DNA from: a virus
Reading direction: 5' to 3' (one strand)
Virus record (IMG/VR): IMGVR_UViG_3300025687_000119
Span: 1-39,250 of that record
DNA: 39,250 bases
In this document: positions 29,674 to 36,989 of the stretch, piece by piece
Layout: every line of letters starts with the position of its first letter
Numbering within the stretch: position 1 is the stretch's first letter
Notes under the pieces: generated by a model
Database searches by the model: none
The model's input: only the letters and a program-made list of their open reading frames with translations
What the model was told of the DNA's origin: nothing
Program-made: the position numbers and the translations under genes

Positions 29674-31051
29674 TGAAGACTATGCAAGGAGAGTCTTACC
29701 ATTTATCCAAATTGAGTACTTTCAAGATCACACTGAGCAGATCCTGTTTCAGGAGATTGATAAGTTCGTAACAAAATATAATGGCTTGCCTACCAAAGAA
29801 ACTCTACTCATTGAGATTAATAAAAAAGAATCCGTACCAGAGCAGACATTTAAGAGTCTGATTGAATATATAGATCAGCTCTCATTCGAGAAAAAGGACC
29901 CCACATGGCTGACTGATAATACAGAGAAGTTCTGTCAAGAACGAGCTGTATATAATGCAATCATGGAGTCTATTAACATCATTGATGGTAACTCTAAGAC
30001 TTATAATAAGGAGGCCATTCCATCCATTCTCGCTGAGTCACTAAGTGTGTCGTTTGACAATCATATCGGCCATGACTTCATTGAAAATGCAGATGATCGA
30101 TATGAATTCTATAATCGAGTCGAGGATAGAATACCATTTGACATTGAGTACATGAATAAGATAACCAAGGGTGGTTTGCCAAATAAAACTCTCAACGTAC
30201 TGCTTGCTGGTACTGGTGTCGGTAAAACTTTAGCAATGTGTCACTTTGCCGCATCCAATTTACTAGATGGCAAGAATGTCTTGTATATTACTCTTGAAAT
30301 GGCAGAAGAAAGAATTGCTGAGAGGATTGACTCAAATCTACTCAATATCCCACTCGATGAACTACAGGGTTTTCCGAAAAAGATTTACGACGACAAGATC
30401 AATCGTCTCAAGAAAAAAACTACTGGGAAACTCATCATCAAGGAGTTTCCAACTGCAACTGTTGGATCAGGTCATTTTCGTCACTTGCTGAATGAACTGA
30501 GTCTCAAAAAAAACTTCAGACCAGATGTTGTCTACATTGACTATATCAACCTATGCACTTCCAGCAGATTAAAATACGGATCCAATGTCAACAGCTATAC
30601 CTATATCAAGTCTATTGCCGAAGAGCTTCGAGGTTTGGCCGTTGAAAAAAATCTGCCAATTATCAGTGCTACACAGCTGAATAGAACAGGTTTCACTAAC
30701 AGTGATCCTGGTCTTGAAGATACTTCAGAGTCGTTTGCTCTACCAGCAACGGTCGACTTTATGTGTGCTTTGATCTCAACTGAAGAGATGGAGCAACTTG
30801 GTCAGATTATGGTAAAGCAACTCAAGAATCGCTACAATGATCCATCTATCCACAAACGATTTGTTGTCGGTGTGGATCGAGCAAAGATGAGGCTGTTCAA
30901 TGCAGAGCAGTCTGCTCAAACTAATATTGTAGATGATCGTCCAGTTATGGACAAAGCGGAATTTGGTCAGCGCTATGACGAAGCGGAAAACATGAAGTGG
31001 ATGACCAAAAAGGCTGGGAAAAAAGACTTTAGTGTTCTGTTCAATTCATAG
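29633..31051 (+). CDS. 41: Replicative DNA helicase/primase-helicase gp41 (DnaB-like)
   Basis: A 472-residue DnaB-family hexameric helicase (T4 gp41, 475). Walker A GTGVGKT lies near 192-198, the next strand VLYITLEMAEERIAERI is the usual H1a region, Walker B DVVYIDYINL near 298-307, and SATQLNRTGF the H3 sensor segment. The N-terminal domain ([20 protein letters not shown]) resembles DnaB. The start is GTG 29633 with a strong GGAGG nine bases upstream, inside the previous gene. Confidence 0.96.
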   Translation: MRIEQTILANLIFDEDYARRVLPFIQIEYFQDHTEQILFQEIDKFVTKYNGLPTKETLLIEINKKESVPEQTFKSLIEYIDQLSFEKKDPTWLTDNTEKFCQERAVYNAIMESINIIDGNSKTYNKEAIPSILAESLSVSFDNHIGHDFIENADDRYEFYNRVEDRIPFDIEYMNKITKGGLPNKTLNVLLAGTGVGKTLAMCHFAASNLLDGKNVLYITLEMAEERIAERIDSNLLNIPLDELQGFPKKIYDDKINRLKKKTTGKLIIKEFPTATVGSGHFRHLLNELSLKKNFRPDVVYIDYINLCTSSRLKYGSNVNSYTYIKSIAEELRGLAVEKNLPIISATQLNRTGFTNSDPGLEDTSESFALPATVDFMCALISTEEMEQLGQIMVKQLKNRYNDPSIHKRFVVGVDRAKMRLFNAEQSAQTNIVDDRPVMDKAEFGQRYDEAENMKWMTKKAGKKDFSVLFNS

Positions 31052-31060
31052 GAGTAAAGA

Positions 31061-31234
31061 GTGAAACATATAGAATTATGGATAATGGAAGAGGGTGAAC
31101 TCGGTATAGGTGGTACTGCTACTGCCGGCAATATATCAATACGTGAGTTTGAGGATGGTGAGTGGGTTGGAGGATGCTATGCGTCTTTTGACAATCTAGT
31201 CGATAAAGTAAAGGAAGCACTGTGTGATGTATGA
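31061..31234 (+). CDS. Small hypothetical protein (57 residues, GTG start)
   Basis: A 57-residue acidic protein read from GTG 31061 behind an AGGAGTAAAG ribosome binding site, nine bases after gene 41. The sequence runs MKHIELWIMEEGELGIGGTA at the N-terminus and has a conserved-looking GEWVGGCYASFDNLVDKV tail. The spacing, the site and the 3' overlap with the following gene (eight bases from its ATG) support translation. Function unknown. Confidence 0.6.
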   Translation: MKHIELWIMEEGELGIGGTATAGNISIREFEDGEWVGGCYASFDNLVDKVKEALCDV

Positions 31235-31427
31235 AGTTCGTAAAGCTGGAAATGTATATCGGGTCTACGATAAGGCAAATGAGATTTATGTATGCCATAC
31301 AAGGGATGAGGATAAAGCAAATCTGTACGCGAGTGACAAGCTGAGATACAGCTCGTTCGAGGGGAGCATTCCTAGTTTTTTTGTTCAAGATCTGGAGTTC
31401 GGCATCAACCTAGATAAAAAAATGTAG
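31227..31427 (+). CDS. Small hypothetical protein
   Basis: A 66-residue protein (ATG 31227, or GTG 31224 giving one extra residue) with AAGGAAG upstream inside the preceding gene. MYEVRKAGNVYRVYDKANEI and the following YVCHTRDEDKANLYASDKL form a beta-hairpin plus helix pattern like small phage modulators. Function unknown. It ends the gene 41 operon, and an A/T palindrome plus a new promoter follow. Confidence 0.6.
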   Translation: MYEVRKAGNVYRVYDKANEIYVCHTRDEDKANLYASDKLRYSSFEGSIPSFFVQDLEFGINLDKKM

Positions 31428-31457
31428 AAAAATGCTAAGTGTTTGATATGTAACAAA

Positions 31458-31475
31458 ACTTTTTTTAAAAAAAGT
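31458..31475. repeat. A/T palindrome next to a promoter
   Basis: ACTTTTTTT immediately followed by AAAAAAAGT forms an 18-base perfect palindrome one base upstream of the -35 at 31477. It could be an UP-like A-tract, an operator or a weak bidirectional terminator of the preceding gene. Confidence 0.45.
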
Positions 31476-31476
31476 G

Positions 31477-31505
31477 TTTACATACCTTGAAGTACCTGTT
31501 AGTAT
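31477..31505 (+). promoter_or_regulatory. Sigma-70-like promoter, TTTACA-N17-TAGTAT
   Basis: TTTACA (31477-31482), 17-base spacer, TAGTAT (31500-31505). The start is expected near 31512, in CATATGATGA, followed by AAGGAGA and the ATG at 31536. It is nearly identical in layout to the promoters at 13550, 22518 and 23169. Confidence 0.8.
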
Positions 31506-31535
31506 GTACATATGATGATTGATAAGGAGACTTCA

Positions 31536-31727
31536 ATGGATTACACCTATACCACGATGATTGACGTCCTCAAGCGGATCGCAGAGGATAGCAGCCCTCT
31601 CCACATCCACCGTCAGCTCAAGCGGCTGACCTCCGATGAGAGGCGTAAGGTACGTGATCTCATGAAATATGTCGAGATGGAAATCACCGACATCGAGTAT
31701 GACGAACTTTTCAAGGAGACTGCATAA
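31536..31727 (+). CDS. Small early-type hypothetical protein
   Basis: A 63-residue helical, charged protein starting at ATG 31536, six bases after AAGGAG. ATGs at 31512 and 31515 are in frame and lie at the predicted transcription start, so a leaderless form with eight extra residues is possible. MDYTYTTMIDVLKRIAEDSS and RRKVRDLMKYVEMEITDIEY give no recognised family. It is more GC-rich than its neighbours. The stop overlaps the next start (TAATG). Confidence 0.6.
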   Translation: MDYTYTTMIDVLKRIAEDSSPLHIHRQLKRLTSDERRKVRDLMKYVEMEITDIEYDELFKETA

Positions 31728-32035
31728 TGGCTATCACACTGATCGATACCGAAGCTTCTGTTAGCGGTACCTCGCTGGTGGGTTACATCAAGACCAACTA
31801 TAACGATCTCGTCGAAGTTTTCGGTGAGCCTCGTTACACCAGCAGCGGCGATGATAAGGTTACCGCTGAGTGGAACCTCGAGTTTCTCGTTGATGATGAG
31901 TATGTTACAGCCACGATCTACGATTGGAAGCTCGGTCATACGCCTTATCGTACATACGACTGGCACATCGGTGGTTTCTCCACTCAAGCCGCTCACGTAG
32001 TTGCAAAATACATGAAGGATGCAAATGCAGAGTGA
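31727..32035 (+). CDS. Hypothetical protein
   Basis: A 102-residue alpha/beta protein preceded by AAGGAGA. The segment GYIKTNYNDLVEVFGEPRYT, then KVTAEWNLEFLVDDEYVTAT and IYDWKLGHTPYRTYDWHIGG, is a conserved pattern of small proteins found in several phages of marine and soil bacteria; function unknown. It belongs to the early-type operon starting at 31477. Its last codons contain the ribosome binding site and start of a 28-residue membrane peptide. Confidence 0.65.
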   Translation: MAITLIDTEASVSGTSLVGYIKTNYNDLVEVFGEPRYTSSGDDKVTAEWNLEFLVDDEYVTATIYDWKLGHTPYRTYDWHIGGFSTQAAHVVAKYMKDANAE

Positions 32036-32111
32036 TTTCTTTCTTGGAGTGTTGGTGGGAGTCTCGATGACTCTCACCACCTATGCAATACTTGTACTGA
32101 GAGTTTGGTAA
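32025..32111 (+). CDS. 28-residue single-span membrane peptide
   Basis: A short reading frame (ATG 32025) with GAAGGA five bases upstream, overlapping the previous gene by 11 bases and ending exactly where the next ATG (32112) begins. The peptide starts MQSDFFLGVLVGVSM and continues TLTTYAILVLRVW, one hydrophobic helix of about 21 residues with an Arg near the C-terminus. Tight packing on both sides and a good ribosome binding site support translation. A small inner-membrane modulator is likely; no family is recognised. Confidence 0.55.
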   Translation: MQSDFFLGVLVGVSMTLTTYAILVLRVW

Positions 32112-32573
32112 ATGATCGACGTAGACATCACAGGTGGTCTTAAAAAAGACCGTGAACTTGCTAGCGAGGTTGTCTGGTGGTGTATGGATATGCTGATGCC
32201 TCGACACCGCTCTATGGGTATCACCTTGGAGTTCAAAAAGACATTTGAGGAAGGTGCCCAAGGTTTCTGTTATCAGGGCGATGATGATCGTGATTTGTAT
32301 ATCGATATAGATCAACGACTGAGTCGTTCCGTTTCAAAAGAGGAATTTATATCTTGCATCATGCATGAAATGGTGCACGTGTGGCAAATTGCGACTGGTC
32401 GTCTCAAAGATAGATTTCGTGGTGGTTATAAAAAACTCTGGAAATGCAAGGACGGCAAATATCGTGATTACAATAATATAGAATACTTAAAACAGCCATG
32501 GGAAGTTCAGGCCCGAAAAATGGAGGGTCAGCTGACAGTAGCCTTTATGGAACAATATGGACATGAAAGATAA
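32112..32573 (+). CDS. HExxH zinc metallopeptidase-like protein
   Basis: A 153-residue protein with HEMVH at 85-89 (zinc ligands His85 and His89, catalytic Glu86) in a helix preceded by FISCIM. Glu131 in PWEVQARKME is a candidate third ligand. DLYIDIDQRL precedes the motif, as in SprT-like or small phage peptidase families. The substrate is unknown. No signal peptide, so it should act in the cytoplasm or virion. It is coupled to the membrane peptide upstream and overlaps the deaminase gene by 17 bases. Confidence 0.7.
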   Translation: MIDVDITGGLKKDRELASEVVWWCMDMLMPRHRSMGITLEFKKTFEEGAQGFCYQGDDDRDLYIDIDQRLSRSVSKEEFISCIMHEMVHVWQIATGRLKDRFRGGYKKLWKCKDGKYRDYNNIEYLKQPWEVQARKMEGQLTVAFMEQYGHER

Positions 32574-33021
32574 ACACCTACGAGCTCATATGAAGGCAGC
32601 ATTTGTCTATGCTGAATGCTCGACTGCAAAGAAACTACAAGTTGGTTGTGTCATTGTTAAAGATGAACGTATCATCAGCATCGGTTATAATGGAACACCA
32701 AGCGGTTGGGATAATCGATGCGAGGATCTAGTTTTCTTTGACGACCATGGCAAGCAAATGCTGGAACCACAACTGAAAACGAAACCGGAAGTACTGCATG
32801 CAGAATCTAATGCGATTGCAAAACTGGCTAGAAGTCCAGAAAGTGGTGAGGGAGCGATAGCGTTTATCACGCATCAGCCCTGTATCGGATGTGCAAAACT
32901 TTTATACCAAAGCGGTATTAAAAAGGTATATTTTGCACGTGGATACCGATCGTGTGAGGGTGTCCAGTTTTTGGAGAAGTGTAACATCGAAGTGGAGAAA
33001 ATTGAAAATGACCGAGTTTGA
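32557..33021 (+). CDS. cd: dCMP deaminase
   Basis: A 154-residue deoxycytidylate deaminase (T4 Cd, 193 residues) that supplies dUMP for dTTP synthesis. The zinc site is HAE at 81-83 and PCIGC with Cys109 and Cys112. The GYNGTPSGWDNRCED segment (43-57) is the substrate-binding loop typical of dCMP rather than free cytidine deaminases. The start is ATG 32557 (or 32563). A second deaminase-like gene follows within 110 bases. Confidence 0.93.
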   Translation: MDMKDKHLRAHMKAAFVYAECSTAKKLQVGCVIVKDERIISIGYNGTPSGWDNRCEDLVFFDDHGKQMLEPQLKTKPEVLHAESNAIAKLARSPESGEGAIAFITHQPCIGCAKLLYQSGIKKVYFARGYRSCEGVQFLEKCNIEVEKIENDRV

Positions 33022-33157
33022 AGAAGCAATCCGTGAACGTGCCTTACTATGGTGGGGTGACAATACCTTTGCTCCTAAGACTGAGCAAGAGATCATAGAG
33101 CATTTCTGGGCATGGTACCTTGGTTATGAATACCGATCGCGACAGTCGTATCATTAA
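33008..33157 (+). CDS. Small hypothetical protein (49 residues)
   Basis: A 49-residue protein (ATG 33008) that overlaps the dCMP deaminase end by 14 bases and the next deaminase start by 32. A GGAG lies ten bases upstream. The sequence MTEFEEAIRERALLWWGDNT, then QEIIEHFWAWYLGYEY, is aromatic and helical. Function unknown. The long overlap with the next gene makes it less certain than its neighbours. Confidence 0.5.
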   Translation: MTEFEEAIRERALLWWGDNTFAPKTEQEIIEHFWAWYLGYEYRSRQSYH

Positions 33158-33539
33158 CAACCTCTTCCGGTTGGCTCAAGATATAGAACCTGTGAAGTCG
33201 AGTCGGCTTGCGGCTTGTCTCATTCTCAAAAATAGTGTGTTAGGGTATGGCTTCAGTCAAATGAAGAGCCATCCATTTCAGGCTGAGTTTGCAAAGAATC
33301 CTGAAGCCATCTTTCTCCATGCTGAAACTGATGCAATTAAGAATGCTCTAAAAAGAGTATCATCAGAGGATGTAAGCAAGGCAACTCTATATATTGCAAG
33401 AGCTAAAAAAGATCATAACACGAAGAGATGGATGTATGGAATGGCAAAACCATGCATTGGTTGTGCAAGAGCCATCGCAACATTCGATATTTCAAATGTT
33501 GTTTATACTTTGGATGGGGAGGATTATAAATATATGTAA
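33126..33539 (+). CDS. Second deaminase-like protein (CDA superfamily)
   Basis: A 137-residue protein (ATG 33126; TTG 33120 possible) with the CDA-superfamily zinc site: HAETDAIKNAL with His65 and Glu67, and PCIGCARAI with Cys110 and Cys113. It lacks the GYNGTP loop of the neighbouring dCMP deaminase and has LGYGFSQMKSHP instead, so its substrate is probably different (another base, nucleoside or a tRNA/DNA base). The T4-type late promoter of the next gene lies inside its last codons. Confidence 0.8.
   Translation: MNTDRDSRIINNLFRLAQDIEPVKSSRLAACLILKNSVLGYGFSQMKSHPFQAEFAKNPEAIFLHAETDAIKNALKRVSSEDVSKATLYIARAKKDHNTKRWMYGMAKPCIGCARAIATFDISNVVYTLDGEDYKYM
33525..33532 (+). promoter_or_regulatory. 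T4-type late promoter inside the deaminase-like gene
   Basis: TATAAATA read through the final codons of the deaminase-like gene. The expected start is near 33538, one base before its stop ends. A leader of about 20 bases with GTAGGGA leads to ATG 33559. It puts the following nuclease and ligase-like genes under late control. Confidence 0.65.
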
Positions 33540-33558
33540 ACAAACGTAGGGATTTTTG

Positions 33559-34512
33559 ATGCCTATATCCAAAAGTGCTTTAGAAAACCAGTTGAAAAAA
33601 TTTGGTAAGGTCAAAGTTTCAGGCAACTCATTTAAAGTTTTGCTTGAAGATGGATCTGCTAAATCTAGAATTGATTTTTTAAAAACAATCAATGATGTTT
33701 TAATTGGTTATAAACCGAGAATAATGAATGACAATCCAAACTTCAGCAGCGTTGGATATGTAAAAATAGATAATTTTCGTGTTGCAGGCAAACCAGCAAA
33801 ACGCCAAGGAATGGGATCTGCTGGATTAGGTAACGAAGAAACTTTTATAAACAGTATCAACAAAGCAATTAAACAAGCTGGTGGGTCAATTGATGTTTGT
33901 TTGATTGGTAAAAACAATGTTAAATTTACAGCAAAAGAAGTAACAAAAGCTGTAGAAATGGGTCGGCAAACTTCAGGCGGTGCAAAGTCTGATGTTGATT
34001 TAATAGGAGCAGAAGTTTACAAGATTTCCTTAAAACAAGATAATGCTGAAATGTGGGAGTCTGCAGATACTCGATATGGTGCTTTCATAAAGGGAAAAAT
34101 AGAAGAAGCACAAAGAAAAGGTTCCGTTACATTAGAACCAGTTTTAGATGTTACTGGTAAACCAAAAATGAATAGAGGCAAAACTGTTGTTAAGTTGGTT
34201 CCCGAATCTAAAATTAAAATATCTGATGCTGAGCAAAAATCTGTAGTATTTGGCAGTGATATAAAAGAAGGTAAAGGTGCTGTGGTCAAAAGAACCTTCT
34301 CTCAAAACGATTTTATTTATGAAAACGATTGTTTAAATATATCTTGTACAAAAGTTTTTAGAAAACTTTCTGATGTTAAAGCAGCAAGAGAAACTCCAAC
34401 TATTCTAATCCGAAGCGATGCCAGTAGAAATAGTAAAGAGTTGGGAATACCAGGTCTGAGAATCATTGTTTCTATTGAAAATTCTAGGGTACAAAGGGCA
34501 TTATCAATATGA
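33559..34512 (+). CDS. PD-(D/E)XK nuclease-like protein 1
   Basis: A 317-residue protein (ATG 33559; a TTG three bases earlier is less likely). GNEETFINSINKA (91-103), KSDVDLIG (143-150) and YKISLKQ (154-160) form the E...D...S-x-K arrangement of PD-(D/E)XK nucleases (candidates Glu94, Asp145/147 and Lys159). Many phage endonucleases and restriction enzymes share the ISLKQ strand. No N-terminal packaging sequence is obvious. The gene is distinctly AT-rich with AAA-dominated lysine codons, unlike the dCMP deaminase upstream and the 35711 gene downstream, suggesting separate ancestry. Confidence 0.6.
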   Translation: MPISKSALENQLKKFGKVKVSGNSFKVLLEDGSAKSRIDFLKTINDVLIGYKPRIMNDNPNFSSVGYVKIDNFRVAGKPAKRQGMGSAGLGNEETFINSINKAIKQAGGSIDVCLIGKNNVKFTAKEVTKAVEMGRQTSGGAKSDVDLIGAEVYKISLKQDNAEMWESADTRYGAFIKGKIEEAQRKGSVTLEPVLDVTGKPKMNRGKTVVKLVPESKIKISDAEQKSVVFGSDIKEGKGAVVKRTFSQNDFIYENDCLNISCTKVFRKLSDVKAARETPTILIRSDASRNSKELGIPGLRIIVSIENSRVQRALSI

Positions 34513-35711
34513 AAACATTTAAAACATATTTAGAAGAAGGTGGTAGTTCTACTGGAGCTACTGATATGGAACAGTATATTGTGATAGCCTTCAATGGTGG
34601 ATACGAAAAAGCACCTGATACATTTGGTGTAAAAAAAGAAAAGTATGAAGCTAGTCGCAAAATTGCAGAAAATATTGCAAAAGATATCAGATCAAAAACT
34701 AACGCACCACCAAATTCAATGATACATTTTGGCAAGGGTAATGGCAAAATGGTTAAATGGTGGGAAGGGAATCCCACACCTAAAACAGATTTATATTCAT
34801 CAAAAGGAAATGTAAATATCTCGCTAAAACAGCAGGGTGGTTCACAAGTCATGTCTGGACTTGCAGGTGAGACTAGGTCGACATTTAGAGCAGCTGTTAA
34901 ATATATGGGAGACAAAGCACCTGATGATATTGAAAAGTTGATAAGCGACCTAGAACCTGTGTTAACAAAAATTACGGTTCAGGGTAATATCAACAGTATG
35001 GCGGCCGCTGTCAAAAGTAAAATTATTCCACAACGACAAGATATAAAAACGACTTCTAAAAAAGACATAACGGTGGTTATAGATAAAAAGAAATACGAAG
35101 AGGAAATGAAACAATTTGTTGATTGGAAACAAAAGATGAAAGAACTACAACCATTCTTTCAAAATTATTTCCAAACCAATAAAGAATTTGCGAAATATTT
35201 TGTTTACGAGGCTGCTACAGGAGAAACTAAATTTTCACCAGATAAGTTTGCTTATTCAAATTGGGTTGTTGAATTTGATCCAAAAACAGGCACAAAAAAT
35301 AAAATTAACAGGTTATCAGATGGAAAAGGTATTCCGTCTGCATACTGTGAGAGTTTAGCAAAAAAAGTAAAAATTCGTATAAGTCCTAAAACACCAACGG
35401 GTTCAAAGGTTAACGCTCAAGGTATGGGATCTTCTTCTGGATCATTTAGATTAGATCTCAAAGAAAATTTTACAACTTTTATGGAAAAAGAAACAAAGGG
35501 TTTTTACGAGTCGTTATTATTGACTGAAGAAAATCTTGATGAAATTACATTGTTTGGGAAAATTAAAAACTGGTTCAAAGAAATATTTGTAAAGGTTTGG
35601 GGTAAAGTAAAAGCTCTTGTAAAAAAAGGTCTTGAGTATGTCCTAGATTTTTTTGAATATGAACCTAAAATCGTTCGAACCTCTGGATTAGAATTGTTTG
35701 GGTATAAGTAA
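34509..35711 (+). CDS. PD-(D/E)XK nuclease-like protein 2 with packaging-type N-terminus
   Basis: A 400-residue protein. Its start MKTFKTYLEEGG closely resembles the T4 internal-protein capsid-targeting sequence (MKTYQEFIAE type), with Leu-Glu-Glu as a gp21-like cleavage site. A nuclease core follows: Glu21, KTDLY with Asp94, and ISLKQ with Lys107, the same D...ISLKQ pattern as the preceding gene. The rest is long and Lys-rich with an amphipathic C-terminal region (TLFGKIKNWFKEIFVKVWGK). It is AT-rich like its partner. An injected nuclease is the working idea; this is inference. Confidence 0.55.
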   Translation: MKTFKTYLEEGGSSTGATDMEQYIVIAFNGGYEKAPDTFGVKKEKYEASRKIAENIAKDIRSKTNAPPNSMIHFGKGNGKMVKWWEGNPTPKTDLYSSKGNVNISLKQQGGSQVMSGLAGETRSTFRAAVKYMGDKAPDDIEKLISDLEPVLTKITVQGNINSMAAAVKSKIIPQRQDIKTTSKKDITVVIDKKKYEEEMKQFVDWKQKMKELQPFFQNYFQTNKEFAKYFVYEAATGETKFSPDKFAYSNWVVEFDPKTGTKNKINRLSDGKGIPSAYCESLAKKVKIRISPKTPTGSKVNAQGMGSSSGSFRLDLKENFTTFMEKETKGFYESLLLTEENLDEITLFGKIKNWFKEIFVKVWGKVKALVKKGLEYVLDFFEYEPKIVRTSGLELFGYK

Positions 35712-36940
35712 TGATCAAATTCAAAACATTCATCGTCGAAGAAAAGAACACTCATATGACTCACATCGAGGAGCTTTTGTTCCTTGGTGGTGTTAATGGT
35801 ACTCGTCAGGCAATTAACTTCCTTCGTGATCTAAGAGATATGCTGAAGGGTAATGCATCCTCTGCTGTCGACATCACTGTGAAGTGGGATGGAGCTCCTG
35901 CTATCTTTGCCGGTGTCGATCCAGCAGACGGTAAGTTCTTTGTGGCAAAGAAGGGTCTGTTCGCTAAGACCCCTAAGATGTACAAGACGAATGCTGACAT
36001 TGACAAAGAGCTCAAGGGTGACCTTGCCAAGAAGTTCAAGGTAGCACTCGCTGAGTTCTCAAAGCTCGGCATCAAGTCTGGTGTATACCAGGGTGATATG
36101 ATGTTTACAAAGGGTGATGTCAAAGTAGAGACTATTGATGGTCAGAAGTACTACACGTTTCAGCCCAACACGATTGTATATGCAGTTCCCGTAAACACAC
36201 CACTCGGAAAGAAAATTGCAAGGGCGAAGATAGGTGTTGTATGGCACACAACATATACTGGCAGTACGATTCAAAATATGAGTGCATCATTCGGTAAACA
36301 GATTGCCAGCAAGTTTAGAGCACCCTCTACCATCTGGATGGACGATGCCACGTACCGAGACGTGTCGGGTAAGGCACTATTCAACGCAAAGGAATCCGCT
36401 GCGTTTGATAAGCTATTGAGTAATGCAGGTAAGTTATTCCGCACAGTCGATGGTGATGCATTCCGAATGATTGTAGCCGACGAAGAACTGCGTCAGAAGA
36501 CAATGACTTTTGTTAATACATATATCCGTGGTGGATCAAACTTTCCTGCGTCTGGTACGATGGCCACGGGGCTTGTCCAGTACCTTAATGATTGGTTTCA
36601 AAAAGAAATCGACAAAAAGAAAACTGATAAAGCTAAAGAGCAATGGAAGCAGCGCAGAGATAATCTCGTTAAGAAAGTCATCATGAATAAGAGTCAACTC
36701 ATTGCTATGTTTGAGCTCATGAAGGTCCTCGTAGAAGCAAAGGGTATGGTCATAGCACAGTTTGACAAGACACAGGAACTTGATACCCTATTAAGGACAG
36801 CAAATGGTTTTCAGGTAACAAGACAGGAAGGTTTTGTTGCTATTGATAAATTAAAAGGTGGTGCGGTTAAACTTGTCGATCGCCTTGAATTCAGTAAGGC
36901 GAACTTCTCACCGGAGATAATTAAGGGCTGGCAAAAATAA
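35711..36940 (+). CDS. Ligase/nucleotidyltransferase-like protein (KxDG), packaging-type N-terminus
   Basis: A 409-residue protein. KWDG (58-61) in DITVKWDGAPAIFAG is the adenylation motif I of DNA/RNA ligases. YQGDMMF (126-132) matches motif III and KIGVVWHTTY (173-182) motif IV, so a covalent nucleotidyltransferase fold is likely. Similar phage proteins are annotated as hypothetical or structural. The start MIKFKTFIVEEKN resembles the packaging sequence of the previous gene, again with an I-x-E site. Codons return to GC-richer use. It may repair nicks in injected DNA or act on RNA; substrate unknown. Confidence 0.65.
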   Translation: MIKFKTFIVEEKNTHMTHIEELLFLGGVNGTRQAINFLRDLRDMLKGNASSAVDITVKWDGAPAIFAGVDPADGKFFVAKKGLFAKTPKMYKTNADIDKELKGDLAKKFKVALAEFSKLGIKSGVYQGDMMFTKGDVKVETIDGQKYYTFQPNTIVYAVPVNTPLGKKIARAKIGVVWHTTYTGSTIQNMSASFGKQIASKFRAPSTIWMDDATYRDVSGKALFNAKESAAFDKLLSNAGKLFRTVDGDAFRMIVADEELRQKTMTFVNTYIRGGSNFPASGTMATGLVQYLNDWFQKEIDKKKTDKAKEQWKQRRDNLVKKVIMNKSQLIAMFELMKVLVEAKGMVIAQFDKTQELDTLLRTANGFQVTRQEGFVAIDKLKGGAVKLVDRLEFSKANFSPEIIKGWQK

Positions 36941-36945
36941 TTTTT

Positions 36946-36953
36946 TATAAATA
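36946..36953 (+). promoter_or_regulatory. T4-type late promoter for the 36990 gene
   Basis: Perfect TATAAATA six bases after the preceding stop. A start near 36959 gives a leader of about 31 bases with CTAAGGAAAA before ATG 36990. Confidence 0.75.
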
Positions 36954-36989
36954 ATAAAAAATAAACCGATAAGTCTAAGGAAAACTCGG

